A stretch of 45,432 nt of DNA from CALLJL01 sp964627255 (GTDB lineage: Bacteria > Acidobacteriota > Aminicenantia > Aminicenantales > CALLJL01): positions 1 to 45,432 of the forward strand of contig CAZVIN010000100.1 of NCBI GenBank assembly GCA_964627255.1, written 5' to 3'. A program made the translations under genes and the position numbers. The notes beneath the pieces are model-generated. The model searched no databases. It had not been told where the DNA came from and saw only the letters and a program-made list of their open reading frames with translations. Below are positions 23,793-31,446 of this stretch, one piece after another (position 1 is the first letter of the stretch; the number at the start of each line of letters is the position of its first letter).

Positions 23793-25475
23793 ATGGAGCT
23801 GGTCACACGGCTAATTGGCTGGTTAAAAATTATGGGCTTAATTTCGTTATTGGTTTTTTGGCTCTGGCCCTCCGCGCTCCCGGCGGGAAAGGCCATAGCT
23901 TATTATGATTCTGCCAGCACAAACCCAGAGCGGGAGATAAACGACAAAAATATCAAGCGGCAGAGAATAAATAGAGAACAACAGATGCCGAATTTCAGTG
24001 TTAGCCGCAATTTAGACTCCCTTAGCTTGGCAGCGATTGACGATGAAGATATGGACCAAGCTCAGCCGATAAAACCGAGGACAGAGGCCGCCGCTAAATC
24101 GCAGGAGGAACTTGGGTTTGTAAATAAAGGGCCCCAAAAGGGGCCTACGCCCCTCTACCTTTCAGAGAGGGATGAAAAAGATACGTCGAAGAATGAAGCG
24201 GGCTTAAACTGGGGCGGGGTTTTGCTCCTGGACCATCGCCTGCTCGCCAAAGCCCCCTACGATTTTTCTTTCAAGGAATACCGACTGGAGCTCAAAGCGG
24301 AAGCCACAACAGAAAAAACTAAGTTCTTTAGCACGCTCTGGGTTCGTTCCCTGGGGTTTGCGTCAGTTAAGAGTTCTGCCGACCTCTTCGTCCGGGAAAA
24401 GACTACTCCCTTTGAAGCTCAAATTAGGGAAGCCTATATTGACCTCTACGGTTTTCTTTTCCCCTGGCTCGATTTAAGGGTCGGCCGTCAAAGGATTGCT
24501 TGGGGGACGGCTGACCGGGTTAATCCCACTGATAACCTCAACCCCGATGACCTGGAAGACATCTGGGATTTTGGCCGTCACCTCGGCTCCGACGCGCTTA
24601 AGGCGACTTGTTACCTGAGTAATTTTACCTTAACGGGTGTTTTCATTCCCCATTTCACCCCAGCTTCCCCGCCCTTACCCGAGTGGGCTGAGGCCTTCCT
24701 GCCGGCCTTAGCCATTCCAGGGCTGAAAATAGGCCAGTTGAAGAATGAAATTATCCTGCCCGCTAACACTTTGAGGTCTTCTTCTCTTGCCGGCCTAAAA
24801 ATAACCTCTAATTTCCGAGGGTACGATTTTTCGCTGAGCTATGTTCGTGGTCGAGATGACCTGCCGCTACTCCGAGATGTTATTGTGGAGAATTTAAACG
24901 GAGACACGGCCGATGTTTTAGCCCGACTGGTTTATCCTCGGATGAACATCCTCGGCTTAGATATGGCAGGAGCTTTAGCTGGCGTGGGTCTCTGGGCGGA
25001 AGCCGCAGTCTTTTTCCCTGAGCGGGTAGTGGGTGAATATGTCTTTCCTGTGTCTAATTTGGGGGTTATTCGTCAGACGAATGTCGCCCTGCGAAACCGT
25101 GCTTACTCTAAATTTGTTTTGGGGGCTGACTACACCTTCCCTTCTGGAATTTATCTCAACGGCCAGTTCGCCCACGGCTTCCTCCACGAGCGGGGGGCCT
25201 CAGAGTTGAGTGATTATTTTCTGGTTAACGTCGAATGGCGGCTTTTCCATGATAAGCTAAAATTAATTCCGTTAGCGGGGTGTCTGGCAATCAGCGAATG
25301 GCGGCAGTGGCCGGACCAAATGACGTTAATCTGGGTGCCCTCCATAGAGTACCGCGGCGCCGCCAACGCGGAAATTGTAGCCGGTATAAGAGTAATTACT
25401 GGCCCGGGGGATAGCAGTTTCGGCCGCCTCAAAGACCGGGATGAATTCTTCTTGCGCTTCAAGTACAGCTTTTAA
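23793..25475 (+). CDS. outer-membrane beta-barrel protein, DUF1302-like
   Basis: A signal peptide (about residues 1-34, hydrophobic run ending PSALPAGKA) is followed by a polar, probably disordered stretch (about 35-140), then beta strands of amphipathic pattern to the end. The C-terminus FLRFKYSF, with a final Phe, is a typical barrel-assembly signal. The segment DLRVGRQRIAWGTADRVNPTDNLNP resembles DUF1302/alginate-export-type barrels. Such proteins occur with RND and LolA-like genes. It is therefore the likely outer-membrane exit or docking site for this system. GGGAGGAGG precedes the ATG. It is the last gene of the operon. Confidence 0.8.
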   Translation: MELVTRLIGWLKIMGLISLLVFWLWPSALPAGKAIAYYDSASTNPEREINDKNIKRQRINREQQMPNFSVSRNLDSLSLAAIDDEDMDQAQPIKPRTEAAAKSQEELGFVNKGPQKGPTPLYLSERDEKDTSKNEAGLNWGGVLLLDHRLLAKAPYDFSFKEYRLELKAEATTEKTKFFSTLWVRSLGFASVKSSADLFVREKTTPFEAQIREAYIDLYGFLFPWLDLRVGRQRIAWGTADRVNPTDNLNPDDLEDIWDFGRHLGSDALKATCYLSNFTLTGVFIPHFTPASPPLPEWAEAFLPALAIPGLKIGQLKNEIILPANTLRSSSLAGLKITSNFRGYDFSLSYVRGRDDLPLLRDVIVENLNGDTADVLARLVYPRMNILGLDMAGALAGVGLWAEAAVFFPERVVGEYVFPVSNLGVIRQTNVALRNRAYSKFVLGADYTFPSGIYLNGQFAHGFLHERGASELSDYFLVNVEWRLFHDKLKLIPLAGCLAISEWRQWPDQMTLIWVPSIEYRGAANAEIVAGIRVITGPGDSSFGRLKDRDEFFLRFKYSF

Positions 25476-25732
25476 TTACCAAGGGCGAGAAAGCGCTTTG
25501 GGGCTTATTGACCAAGCCGACTCTTATTATCGTTAGGAGCTTACGGCGGTCAAGGCTTTGGGGGAAAAACAGAAAGTATTTAGGCCCATCAAGGCGGGTA
25601 TGGCTATTGGCTTTGAGGCAAATGGGGGCAAGGAGACAGGCAGGAGTGAATTAAGCTTTAAAATATATAAATTATATGATATATAAAAAATATATTTAAA
25701 ATATCTGTGAATAAAAAACCGCATAAAAAAAA

Positions 25733-25759
25733 GAGGCTGCCTTTCATTTTTGCAGCCTC
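25733..25759 (-). terminator. bidirectional rho-independent terminator
   Basis: GAGGCTGC (25733-25740) and GCAGCCTC (25752-25759) form an 8-bp stem with an 11-base loop. On the minus strand it is followed directly by eight T residues (plus-strand A 25725-25732). On the plus strand a six-T run (25765-25770) follows after five bases. It ends the 63-aa gene and may also stop transcripts from the outer-membrane gene. Confidence 0.75.
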
Positions 25760-25822
25760 CGAAGTTTTTTCTCCGGAATGAAGCCCGGAAGTAACCGGAA
25801 CCGGTGCATCGCCGGCCCCGTC

Positions 25823-26014
25823 TTAGCCTTTAATGGCCGGAGTTTTAGGCGTCGCGGCCTCAACCCTCGCCAAATAATTGGCGATAATCTCGCTCCCCGC
25901 CTGCTTACCGACCTTAGCCAGTTCCAGAGCTGAGGAAGAAATAATCAGGTTAAAACCAGCGAGGGTCACAAGCACGGCAACCAGCATGATCGCGACCTTA
26001 GTCTTGAAGTTCAT
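25823..26014 (-). CDS. small exported or membrane peptide, 63 aa
   Basis: ATG 26014 has GGAGG (plus-strand CCTCC 26022-26026) seven bases upstream. The product has a basic start and a hydrophobic segment (about residues 6-26: KVAIMLVAVLVTLAGFNLII), then a likely signal-peptidase region (SSSA-L) and a C-terminal part of about 35 residues that would form an amphipathic helix (LELAKVGKQAGSEIIANYL) ending in a Thr/Pro/Lys tail. No family recognised. It is a complete small transcription unit with promoter, structured leader of about 125 bases and terminator. Signal anchor or secreted peptide cannot be decided from sequence. Confidence 0.7.
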   Translation of the reverse strand: MNFKTKVAIMLVAVLVTLAGFNLIISSSALELAKVGKQAGSEIIANYLARVEAATPKTPAIKG

Positions 26015-26036
26015 CTCTTTACCTCCTGCGAAATTG

Positions 26037-26053
26037 GGATGCTAACTGCATCC
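26037..26053 (-). promoter_or_regulatory. leader hairpin before the 63-aa gene
   Basis: GGATGC (26037-26042) and GCATCC (26048-26053) form a 6-bp stem with a 5-base loop, ending about ten bases before the GGAGG ribosome binding site on the minus strand. It could influence translation or message stability. Confidence 0.45.
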
Positions 26054-26145
26054 TCACTTATTTAAACGTAAGATGGGTGAAAAATGTTCCCTTTTTTTGA
26101 ATATAGAAAAATAATTATATATCAGATATGTTGAATACCATTGCT

Positions 26146-26173
26146 ATTATAGCATAAAACGACAAAAAATCAA
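26146..26173 (-). promoter_or_regulatory. sigma70-type promoter of the 63-aa gene
   Basis: On the minus strand, -35 TTGATT (plus-strand 26168-26173) and a consensus -10 TATAAT (plus-strand ATTATA, 26146-26151) are separated by 16 bases. The transcript would start near 26139 and run to the terminator at 25733, about 400 bases. Confidence 0.6.
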
Positions 26174-26208
26174 GCCTCGAATGAACAACTCATCCTTAAG
26201 AGGCATGG

Positions 26209-26379
26209 TCATTTTAGGGCTTTCTTATCATGAATATTCAGCCTCTCTTTCGCCCAAAAGACCGCTTCTCTCGGGGAAAACAAGGTTTTTATAGAGCCTT
26301 CCCTTAGCCTCCTTTCAATAGTTAGAAGGCCAATAAAACCTCTTTTTATGGGGAAGGCATCTATGGCTTGCTTAAAATC
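26209..26379 (-). pseudogene. possible gene remnant without start codon
   Basis: A 56-codon minus-strand frame reads like ordinary protein (FKQAIDAFPIKRGF, LLTIERRLREGSIKTLF, SPREAVFWAKERLNIHDKK) but has no ATG or GTG, and a stop precedes it at 26380-26382. Just upstream is a run of A residues (plus-strand T 26385-26393), beyond which another frame continues (LLALIGRISLKKD). A frameshift at that run would join them. I do not recognise the product. It may be a decayed gene or chance. The rest of 26174-26528 shows nothing else. Confidence 0.2.
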
Positions 26380-26528
26380 TTATATCTTTTTTTAAAGAAA
26401 TACGGCCGATTAAGGCCAATAAACAATACCCTTTGCGCGAGGGAGGGCTGCGAGCGAACAGCTAAATATAACGAAAAAATTGGTTGCTTGTGGCCGGCCG
26501 CTTAAAAAATCCAACGTGACTTTGTCGC

Positions 26529-27761
26529 TTACGTTTGGGCGACAGTGAGCGAGGGAATGAGCGAGGCTAATTCACCCAGCCTTTCTTTTACTTCGAAATT
26601 CCGGGCGCAGCGAACTTGGCAGGAGCGGCAATCGGCGCAAAGCGGCGAAGGCAGGTTTAGAGAAGTGATTAAATCGGTAGCGGCGCAAAGGTTTCCATAA
26701 CCAAAGGCGTACATATAGCTTCGCATAAGGTCGGGGATGGGTAGCGCCTCGGGACAAGTCGACAGGCAGCTAAGGCATCCCTGGCAATAAAGACCGCCGC
26801 TATAGACTTCGCCCAGGCGGAGGTCGCGGCGTTCTTCTTCTGTCAAGTTCAGGTTGGCCATGACCGAAAGATTTTCCTCCAATTGCTCAAAAGTAGTGAA
26901 ACCAGGAATAGCCGTATGAACCGCTGGCTCACTGAGAACCCATTTAAGCGCGGCTTTCATGTTAATCTTTTGCGTTTTTTCTTTATCCCAGTAAACGCCC
27001 GCCTGAGTCTTCATGGCAATTACTCCCAGCCCCGCGGCGGCTGCCTCTTTCAAAGCTTGGCGCACTTCCTCTCTATTTTCCTGACGGAAGTTAAAAGCAG
27101 CAATAACTACATCGTGGACTTTGGCTTCCAGCAGCCCGCGGATCACGTCGGGCTGACCAGCATGGGTTGAGACGCCGATAAACCTGGTTTTGCCGGCCTG
27201 CTTCGCTTTTTGTAAGGCCTCCAGAATGGCCTCATGGAGAACATGTTCTTTCTTGGTAATATTGTGCAGGCTGAGGATATCGACATAATCGAGGCCTAAA
27301 CGTTGCAAGCTTAGGTCAAGCATTTCCAGGAATTGTTGGGCTGTCGTCTCCGGGAAAAAGTCGCCGGTTTTTCGGTCGCGAGTGGGGGGGTTAATTTTAG
27401 TGGCGATAACAAAAGAGTCGCGCGACCTTCCTTTGACCACCGACCCGATCATCTCTTCGTTCCGGCCTCTTTGATAACCGTGGGCTGTGTCAAGGAGGAT
27501 AATGCCTGAATCCAGGGCGGCCCGAACCACATCCGGGTTATCCGCATTCATCACCCCCATGCTGACGGCCGTAACCTTAAGGCCGGTTTTCCCGAGCGTC
27601 CGGTAAATTAACTTAGGCTTATCAATTGCTGCCGTCTGTTGGGGCAATACCAGAGTGTTTTTAAATTCGCCTTTAAGCCAGGTGCCAGAGGCCAACCAGC
27701 CAACCGCCCCTCCCACCCCTATCTTAAAAAAATCGCGGCGGCCAAGCCTTTTCGAAGCCAT
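26529..27761 (-). CDS. Tat-exported aldo/keto reductase with two 4Fe-4S motifs
   Basis: A twin-arginine signal (GRRDFFKIGVGGAVGW) at residues 7-22 predicts export of the folded protein. The aldo/keto reductase barrel follows (about 50-310) with the expected Asp-Tyr (LLDTAHGYQRGRNEEMIG), Lys (IATKI) and His (LSLHN). The C-terminus has two CxxCxxCxxxC motifs: CQGCLSCLSTCP from residue 326 and CADCRSCQVRC from 375, enough for two 4Fe-4S clusters. Family members of this type are uncharacterised oxidoreductases of the periplasm or membrane face. AAGGAG lies six bases before ATG 27761. No other gene is in its operon. Confidence 0.88.
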   Translation of the reverse strand: MASKRLGRRDFFKIGVGGAVGWLASGTWLKGEFKNTLVLPQQTAAIDKPKLIYRTLGKTGLKVTAVSMGVMNADNPDVVRAALDSGIILLDTAHGYQRGRNEEMIGSVVKGRSRDSFVIATKINPPTRDRKTGDFFPETTAQQFLEMLDLSLQRLGLDYVDILSLHNITKKEHVLHEAILEALQKAKQAGKTRFIGVSTHAGQPDVIRGLLEAKVHDVVIAAFNFRQENREEVRQALKEAAAAGLGVIAMKTQAGVYWDKEKTQKINMKAALKWVLSEPAVHTAIPGFTTFEQLEENLSVMANLNLTEEERRDLRLGEVYSGGLYCQGCLSCLSTCPEALPIPDLMRSYMYAFGYGNLCAATDLITSLNLPSPLCADCRSCQVRCARNFEVKERLGELASLIPSLTVAQT

Positions 27762-28201
27762 TTTTTTCTCCTTATATAGAATTAATTTTTCTCATAGCTG
27801 AAAGAGGTCTCTCAGTTCATATATTAATTTTCATTTATTTACATATCTAGTCATTACCGTGTCCAACTCGAGGTATTTTCCTGGAAATTTTAGCGGGTGT
27901 CAATTCCTTTCGGACTCAACCTGAAAAAGCGGAAGTGGTTTTAGCGCTTTTTGACCATATATATTGGGCATTTTAAGCCTGCCTTAAGCCTTATTTATGG
28001 GCAAAATAATTCATAAAAAGCCTTAACTATAATAGAAAACAGATAAATAGGTATGGTGTCACGTATTTTTAGATATAGCATCAGAAGATTTTGTCCTTGT
28101 TGCCCTCTCCCTTAGTCCATATAAAACTCAGACCTCTTCGGCGGTTAGCAGCGAGTTCGAAGGACGACGCGGAATATTGAATAAGGAGGAGAGAGCGAAC
28201 A
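27762..28201. other. divergent intergenic region between reductase and xdhC
   Basis: About 440 bases without a supported gene. An 8-bp hairpin AAAAAGCG (27924-27931)/CGCTTTTT (27945-27952) with T-runs in both directions resembles a bidirectional terminator. TATAAT at about 28028-28033 has no good -35. GGTGTCACG at about 28051-28059 belongs to the GTGTCAC/GTGACA motif group. Confidence 0.35.
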
Positions 28202-28309
28202 ATGAAGATTGGAGCTCAGGACCTTAGACCCCTCATTAGGGCGTTTAGGTTTTATCCTGACATTTTTTTGAGGCGTATTACAGCTTATTTTATTATAATT
28301 AAAATCTAA
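28202..28309 (+). CDS. doubtful 35-codon ORF upstream of xdhC
   Basis: ATG 28202 follows GGAGGAG about ten bases upstream and the frame ends with TAA at 28307-28309. The product starts MKIGAQDLRPLIRAF and ends in a hydrophobic stretch. The likely xdhC -10 element lies inside it. No family. The ribosome binding site is the only argument for it. Confidence 0.2.
   Translation: MKIGAQDLRPLIRAFRFYPDIFLRRITAYFIIIKI
28268..28299 (+). promoter_or_regulatory. possible xdhC promoter
   Basis: A consensus -10 TATAAT (28294-28299) lies 27 bases before ATG 28326. The best -35 is TTGAGG (28268-28273), but the 20-base spacer is too long, so activation by a regulator or a different -35 would be needed. Confidence 0.3.
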
Positions 28310-28325
28310 GGGCGAGCTGAAGACC

Positions 28326-29459
28326 ATGGAACTGCGGATGGCCGCCGCGGCGGGAAAAGTTTATCTGCGTTTAAACGAGCTTTGGCTTTCCGGGAAAAAA
28401 GCAGCCTTGGCTCTTATTTTAGAAACCCAAGGGTCCGTTCCTCAGGTGGCGGGGGCTTCGGCCATCATCACCGCCGACGGCCTGGATAGCGGGACTATCG
28501 GCGGAGGTAGCTTCGAGGCGAGCTTAATTAAAAAGAGTCAAGAACTTTTGAAAACAGGGCGGGCGGAGCTCATAACCTGGTCTTTTTCTGCCGAAGTCGA
28601 CGAAGCCGGTTCTCTGTGCGGCGGAGAAGCCTTGGTATTAATAGATGGCTCTCCTGAAGAAACCCGACTTCCTTTAGAAGAGGTCGCTCGTTGTTTAAGA
28701 GAGCGGCGGCAGGGCGGGCTTATAACTCTGATTAAGCCGTCTGCGGAAGAAATGGTCCAAGTGGAGAGGTTTTTTCAACCTGCGGCCCAACCAGAAGAGG
28801 AAATAGAGAAACAGGAAGAACAGGACGAGGAAAAAAGGTTAACCACCCTCGAATTTAGTGCGGCCAGGCCGCCTTTTTCTCCCCCAGACCTCGGGCTTTT
28901 TCTGCAAGGCGAGCGGCCAAGCCTAAGAAAAAAGGCGACTCCCGAGGGGAAAATTTATTATCTTTTTTCTGAACCAATTTTTCCTCCGCCTCGTCTGTTA
29001 GTGTTTGGTGCCGGCCATGTTGGCCAGGCGGTGGCGCGATTAGGGATTTTCTTAGGGTTTGAAGTTTTTCTTTTTGACGACCGCCACGACCTACCGCTTT
29101 CTGGCGACCTCTCCGGTCGTGTCAACCTCGTGGTCGCGGATATGGCTAATACCCTAGCTGAATGGCCGACGGATAATTTTAGTTATCTTGTTATTGTCAC
29201 CCGCGCTCACCAGCATGACGCTGAAGTCTTGAGGGTTGCCTTGAAGAAAAAAGCTGCTTATATCGGAATGATCGGCAGTCGACGCAAAGCGGCCTTGATG
29301 AAGCAGGAATTCCTTAATCAGGGCTGGGCCAACGAAGCCGAGTGGCAACGGGTCCATACACCAATTGGTCTCCCCATCCTCGCGGAGACAGTGGAAGAAA
29401 TTGCCGTGAGCATTATGGCCGAGATAATAACGGTAAGACGGAAAAAGGAGACTGATTAG
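28326..29459 (+). CDS. xdhC: XdhC/CoxI-family molybdenum-cofactor maturation protein
   Basis: Binds and finishes (sulfurates) molybdenum cofactor before insertion into xanthine-dehydrogenase-type enzymes. N-terminal XdhC_CoxI domain (ETQGSVPQVAGASAIITADG, SGTIGGGSFEA, CGGEALVLID) and C-terminal Rossmann domain (LLVFGAGHVGQAVARLG, IVTRAHQHDAEVL, IGMIGSRRKAALM). Between them, about residues 150-200, is a very acidic Glu/Gln-rich insertion. The stop is followed immediately by the ATG of the mocA-like gene (TAGATG), so the two are coupled. The target hydroxylase is not in the window. Confidence 0.9.
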   Translation: MELRMAAAAGKVYLRLNELWLSGKKAALALILETQGSVPQVAGASAIITADGLDSGTIGGGSFEASLIKKSQELLKTGRAELITWSFSAEVDEAGSLCGGEALVLIDGSPEETRLPLEEVARCLRERRQGGLITLIKPSAEEMVQVERFFQPAAQPEEEIEKQEEQDEEKRLTTLEFSAARPPFSPPDLGLFLQGERPSLRKKATPEGKIYYLFSEPIFPPPRLLVFGAGHVGQAVARLGIFLGFEVFLFDDRHDLPLSGDLSGRVNLVVADMANTLAEWPTDNFSYLVIVTRAHQHDAEVLRVALKKKAAYIGMIGSRRKAALMKQEFLNQGWANEAEWQRVHTPIGLPILAETVEEIAVSIMAEIITVRRKKETD

Positions 29460-30062
29460 ATGATTTATGGCTTGGTTTTGGCGGCCGGCGAATCGCAGCG
29501 GATGGGTCGGCCGAAACTTCTTCTTCCCTTGGGGGAAGAAACAGTCATCGAAAATGTCCTCAACAAAATCAAGGCTTCCAAGCTGACTGGATGTTTAGTA
29601 GTAGTTAATTTACAGGACAAAATTATCACCGAATTGGCCCGGCGTTTTTCTTTTGCAATTGTTATCAACCCCAATCCAGAAAGAGGCATGCTTTCCTCCA
29701 TAATTGCTGGTATTTCCCAGTTACCACCGGGAGCTGAGGCTATGGTAGTTTTTCTTGGCGACCAACCCTTAATTACCTCCACCCTGGTCGATTTGCTTAT
29801 TGTCAGCTATCGGGTGAAAGGGAAAGGCATTGTCGTGCCCACTTATCAAGGGAAAAGAGGCCACCCAGTGCTGATTGACCTTAAGTACCGGCAGGAAATT
29901 GTCCAGCTTAACCCTGAAACAGGGCTGAGGTCTTTGCTCTGGCAGCATCCAGAAGACGTCCTTGAGCTGCCTGTAGAAGAGGCGGGAGTGACTGTGGACT
30001 TGGATACAGCCGAGGACTATCTTCGCCTTCTCCAGGAGCTCTCGGCAAAGAATAAGAGCTAA
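29460..30062 (+). CDS. mocA: MocA-like molybdenum cofactor nucleotidyltransferase
   Basis: An NTP-transferase fold of about 200 residues: LVLAAGESQRMGRPKLLLPL (nucleotide loop and Lys), NPNPERGMLSSIIAGI, VFLGDQPLIT (metal-binding Asp), YQGKRGHPVLI. This pattern matches CTP:molybdopterin cytidylyltransferase (MocA), which makes the dinucleotide form used by hydroxylases of the xanthine dehydrogenase family, as expected from the adjoining xdhC. A MobA-type guanylyltransferase is less likely because the MobA-specific context is absent. Confidence 0.85.
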   Translation: MIYGLVLAAGESQRMGRPKLLLPLGEETVIENVLNKIKASKLTGCLVVVNLQDKIITELARRFSFAIVINPNPERGMLSSIIAGISQLPPGAEAMVVFLGDQPLITSTLVDLLIVSYRVKGKGIVVPTYQGKRGHPVLIDLKYRQEIVQLNPETGLRSLLWQHPEDVLELPVEEAGVTVDLDTAEDYLRLLQELSAKNKS

Positions 30063-30094
30063 TTGCCTAAGAAGCGGCAAGGGCTAAATCTTAA

Positions 30095-30230
30095 GGGGTC
30101 AAAACAAATGTCCAGCTTTAACCACTTTGTGTTTATGTTTCCCTTTTTCCTTTTTGAGGCCGGGCTTGGGGCTAAATCTGGGATGGCTAAAACTGGGTTA
30201 AAACTGGGTGACAACTTACATATTTAGCTA
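30095..30230 (+). repeat. REP-like repeat, copy A
   Basis: Begins near AGGGGTCA (about 30094) and ends GGGTGACAACTTACATATTTA. Its core (30155-30225: GGCCGGGCTTGGGGCTAAAT, GGGATGGCTAAAACTGGG, GGGTGACAACTTACAT) is nearly identical to copy B (about 31345-31446) 1.2 kb away. Together with 30231-30505 it forms a gene-free stretch; the rest shows only small hairpins, such as GCCCG/CGGGC near 30330-30351. Confidence 0.65.
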
Positions 30231-30505
30231 ATATCTATTTTGAATTTTCTTCTTTCCGCATTTTAGCCAAGTTGAAGGACAAGCGGTGAATGGCGCAATA
30301 AACCCAGGAAGGTTTCGGTTTCCCGAGTCGCCCGTTGAGGGAACTTCGGGCGGCCCAGGCTGTCTGAGCCTAAACCTGTCAGAGCGAGAGTCCAAAAGCA
30401 AGCAAATCAGGTCTGAGGGCACTTGTTATCAAAGAGGCAAGTGGCGTCAGTTCTGAGCAGGAGGATAGGGGGGAAGGCCGGAAGCATCTGAAGGAGAGCG
30501 GAGAC

Positions 30506-30769
30506 ATGTCGGACTCCCCTGCCAGGTTCGTGTTCAGAGACAAGATTTCCCCAAGCGTCGCGAAGGCCGAAGACGAAATGGCAGGAAAGAATCGGACGGG
30601 AAAGAGCCCATGCCGAAAGCATAATTGCTTAGCCCAAATGGCAATGAGCACCGAGACAATAAGGGAAGAAAAAAAAGCGAGTTTCGTCAAAATAAAGGCG
30701 GATGGAGTCCAGGTAATTAAGGCCAAAATAATTATCTGGGTTTCCGACTTCAAAAATTTAAGGAGGTAA
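30506..30769 (+). CDS. uncertain basic protein, 87 aa
   Basis: ATG 30506 has AAGGAG (30491-30496) at nine bases. The 87-residue product is Lys/Arg-rich with no motif I recognise. Its last codons contain the ribosome binding site of the next gene, four bases later, so coupling would be possible. Against it: a 124-codon frame with a hydrophobic N-terminus lies on the opposite strand (30379-30753), and neither has family support. Confidence 0.25.
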   Translation: MSDSPARFVFRDKISPSVAKAEDEMAGKNRTGKSPCRKHNCLAQMAMSTETIREEKKASFVKIKADGVQVIKAKIIIWVSDFKNLRR

Positions 30770-30773
30770 GCAC

Positions 30774-31148
30774 ATGAGAAAGGTTCTCGGGCTAATCTTC
30801 GGAGTTCTGCTTGTCCTTCCTCTGGCGACGCTTTGGGCTCAAGAGGTTAACCTGACGGGAAGTTGGGAATTAATTTCCCAAAGCCCTCGGGGTGAAATGA
30901 AGTCAGATTTAGAAATCAACCAGGAAGGCGCCAAGCTCACAGTAACCATTAAGAGTCAGCGCGGCGATATTACCGGTGAAGGTAAAGTCGAAGGCAATAA
31001 AGTTGAATGGACTATCACCCGGTCCACTCCTCGGGGAGAATTTACTACCACTTATAAAGGGGAAATAAAAGACAAGGATCATCTGGCTGGCGAAGCTGAA
31101 ATGGGCCAATTCGGCACGATTCAGTGGACCGCTACCAGAAAATCCTAA
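30774..31148 (+). CDS. small secreted beta-sandwich-like protein, 124 aa
   Basis: A signal peptide (MRKVLGLIFGVLLVLPLATLWAQ, cleavage likely after WAQ at about residue 23) is followed by about 100 residues of short alternating beta strands (NLTGSWELISQSPRGEM, LEINQEGAKLTVTI, GEGKVEGNKVEWTI, HLAGEAEMGQFGTIQWTA). This resembles small lipocalin-like secreted proteins found as unknowns in related bacteria. No Cys, so it is soluble or loosely bound in the periplasm. AAGGAGG lies seven bases before the ATG, and a strong terminator follows. Function unknown. Confidence 0.75.
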   Translation: MRKVLGLIFGVLLVLPLATLWAQEVNLTGSWELISQSPRGEMKSDLEINQEGAKLTVTIKSQRGDITGEGKVEGNKVEWTITRSTPRGEFTTTYKGEIKDKDHLAGEAEMGQFGTIQWTATRKS

Positions 31149-31202
31149 TGTAACCAATTAGCCCTAACTCCATCCTCCTTTCTTTCCCCACCGTTCCCCT
31201 TA

Positions 31203-31247
31203 GGGGGCGGGCAAAAAGACCCGCCCCCCCTGCTTTTTATTTTTTGG
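31203..31247 (+). terminator. strong rho-independent terminator
   Basis: GGGGGCGGG (31203-31211) and CCCGCCCCC (31220-31228) form a perfect 9-bp GC stem with an 8-base loop, followed by T-rich sequence (31233-31247). It ends the transcript of the small secreted protein, 55 bases after its stop. Confidence 0.85.
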
Positions 31248-31279
31248 TTCTTTTATATTTAACATTTTTTTCTGTTGTT

Positions 31280-31446
31280 TTTTGGGGTCAGGTCTAAGCA
31301 AGAATACAAAAAAGGGTTACAGCTCCCATATTTACCTAATTTTTGTTTTTATGTTTTTCTGTTTCCTTTTTTAAGGCCGGGTTCGGGGCTAAATCCGGGA
31401 TGGCTAAAACTGGGTGATAATAAAACGGGGTGACAACTTACATAAA
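31280..31446 (+). repeat. REP-like repeat, copy B
   Basis: Begins near TTTGGGGTCAGGTCTAAGC and ends GGGGTGACAACTTACATAAAC. The segment from about 31345 to 31446 is close to copy A (30095-30230), with shared blocks CGGGGCTAAATC, GGGATGGCTAAAACTGGGTGA and GTGACAACTTACAT. The start GGGGTCAGGTCT resembles REP sequences associated with Y1-type (RAYT) transposases in other genomes; no such transposase is in the window. Confidence 0.65.

Noticed and set aside
30379..30753. 124-codon minus-strand frame with two hydrophobic segments
   Set aside because: A TTG start without binding site, and the hydrophobic part is antisense to Lys-rich codons of the plus-strand frame.
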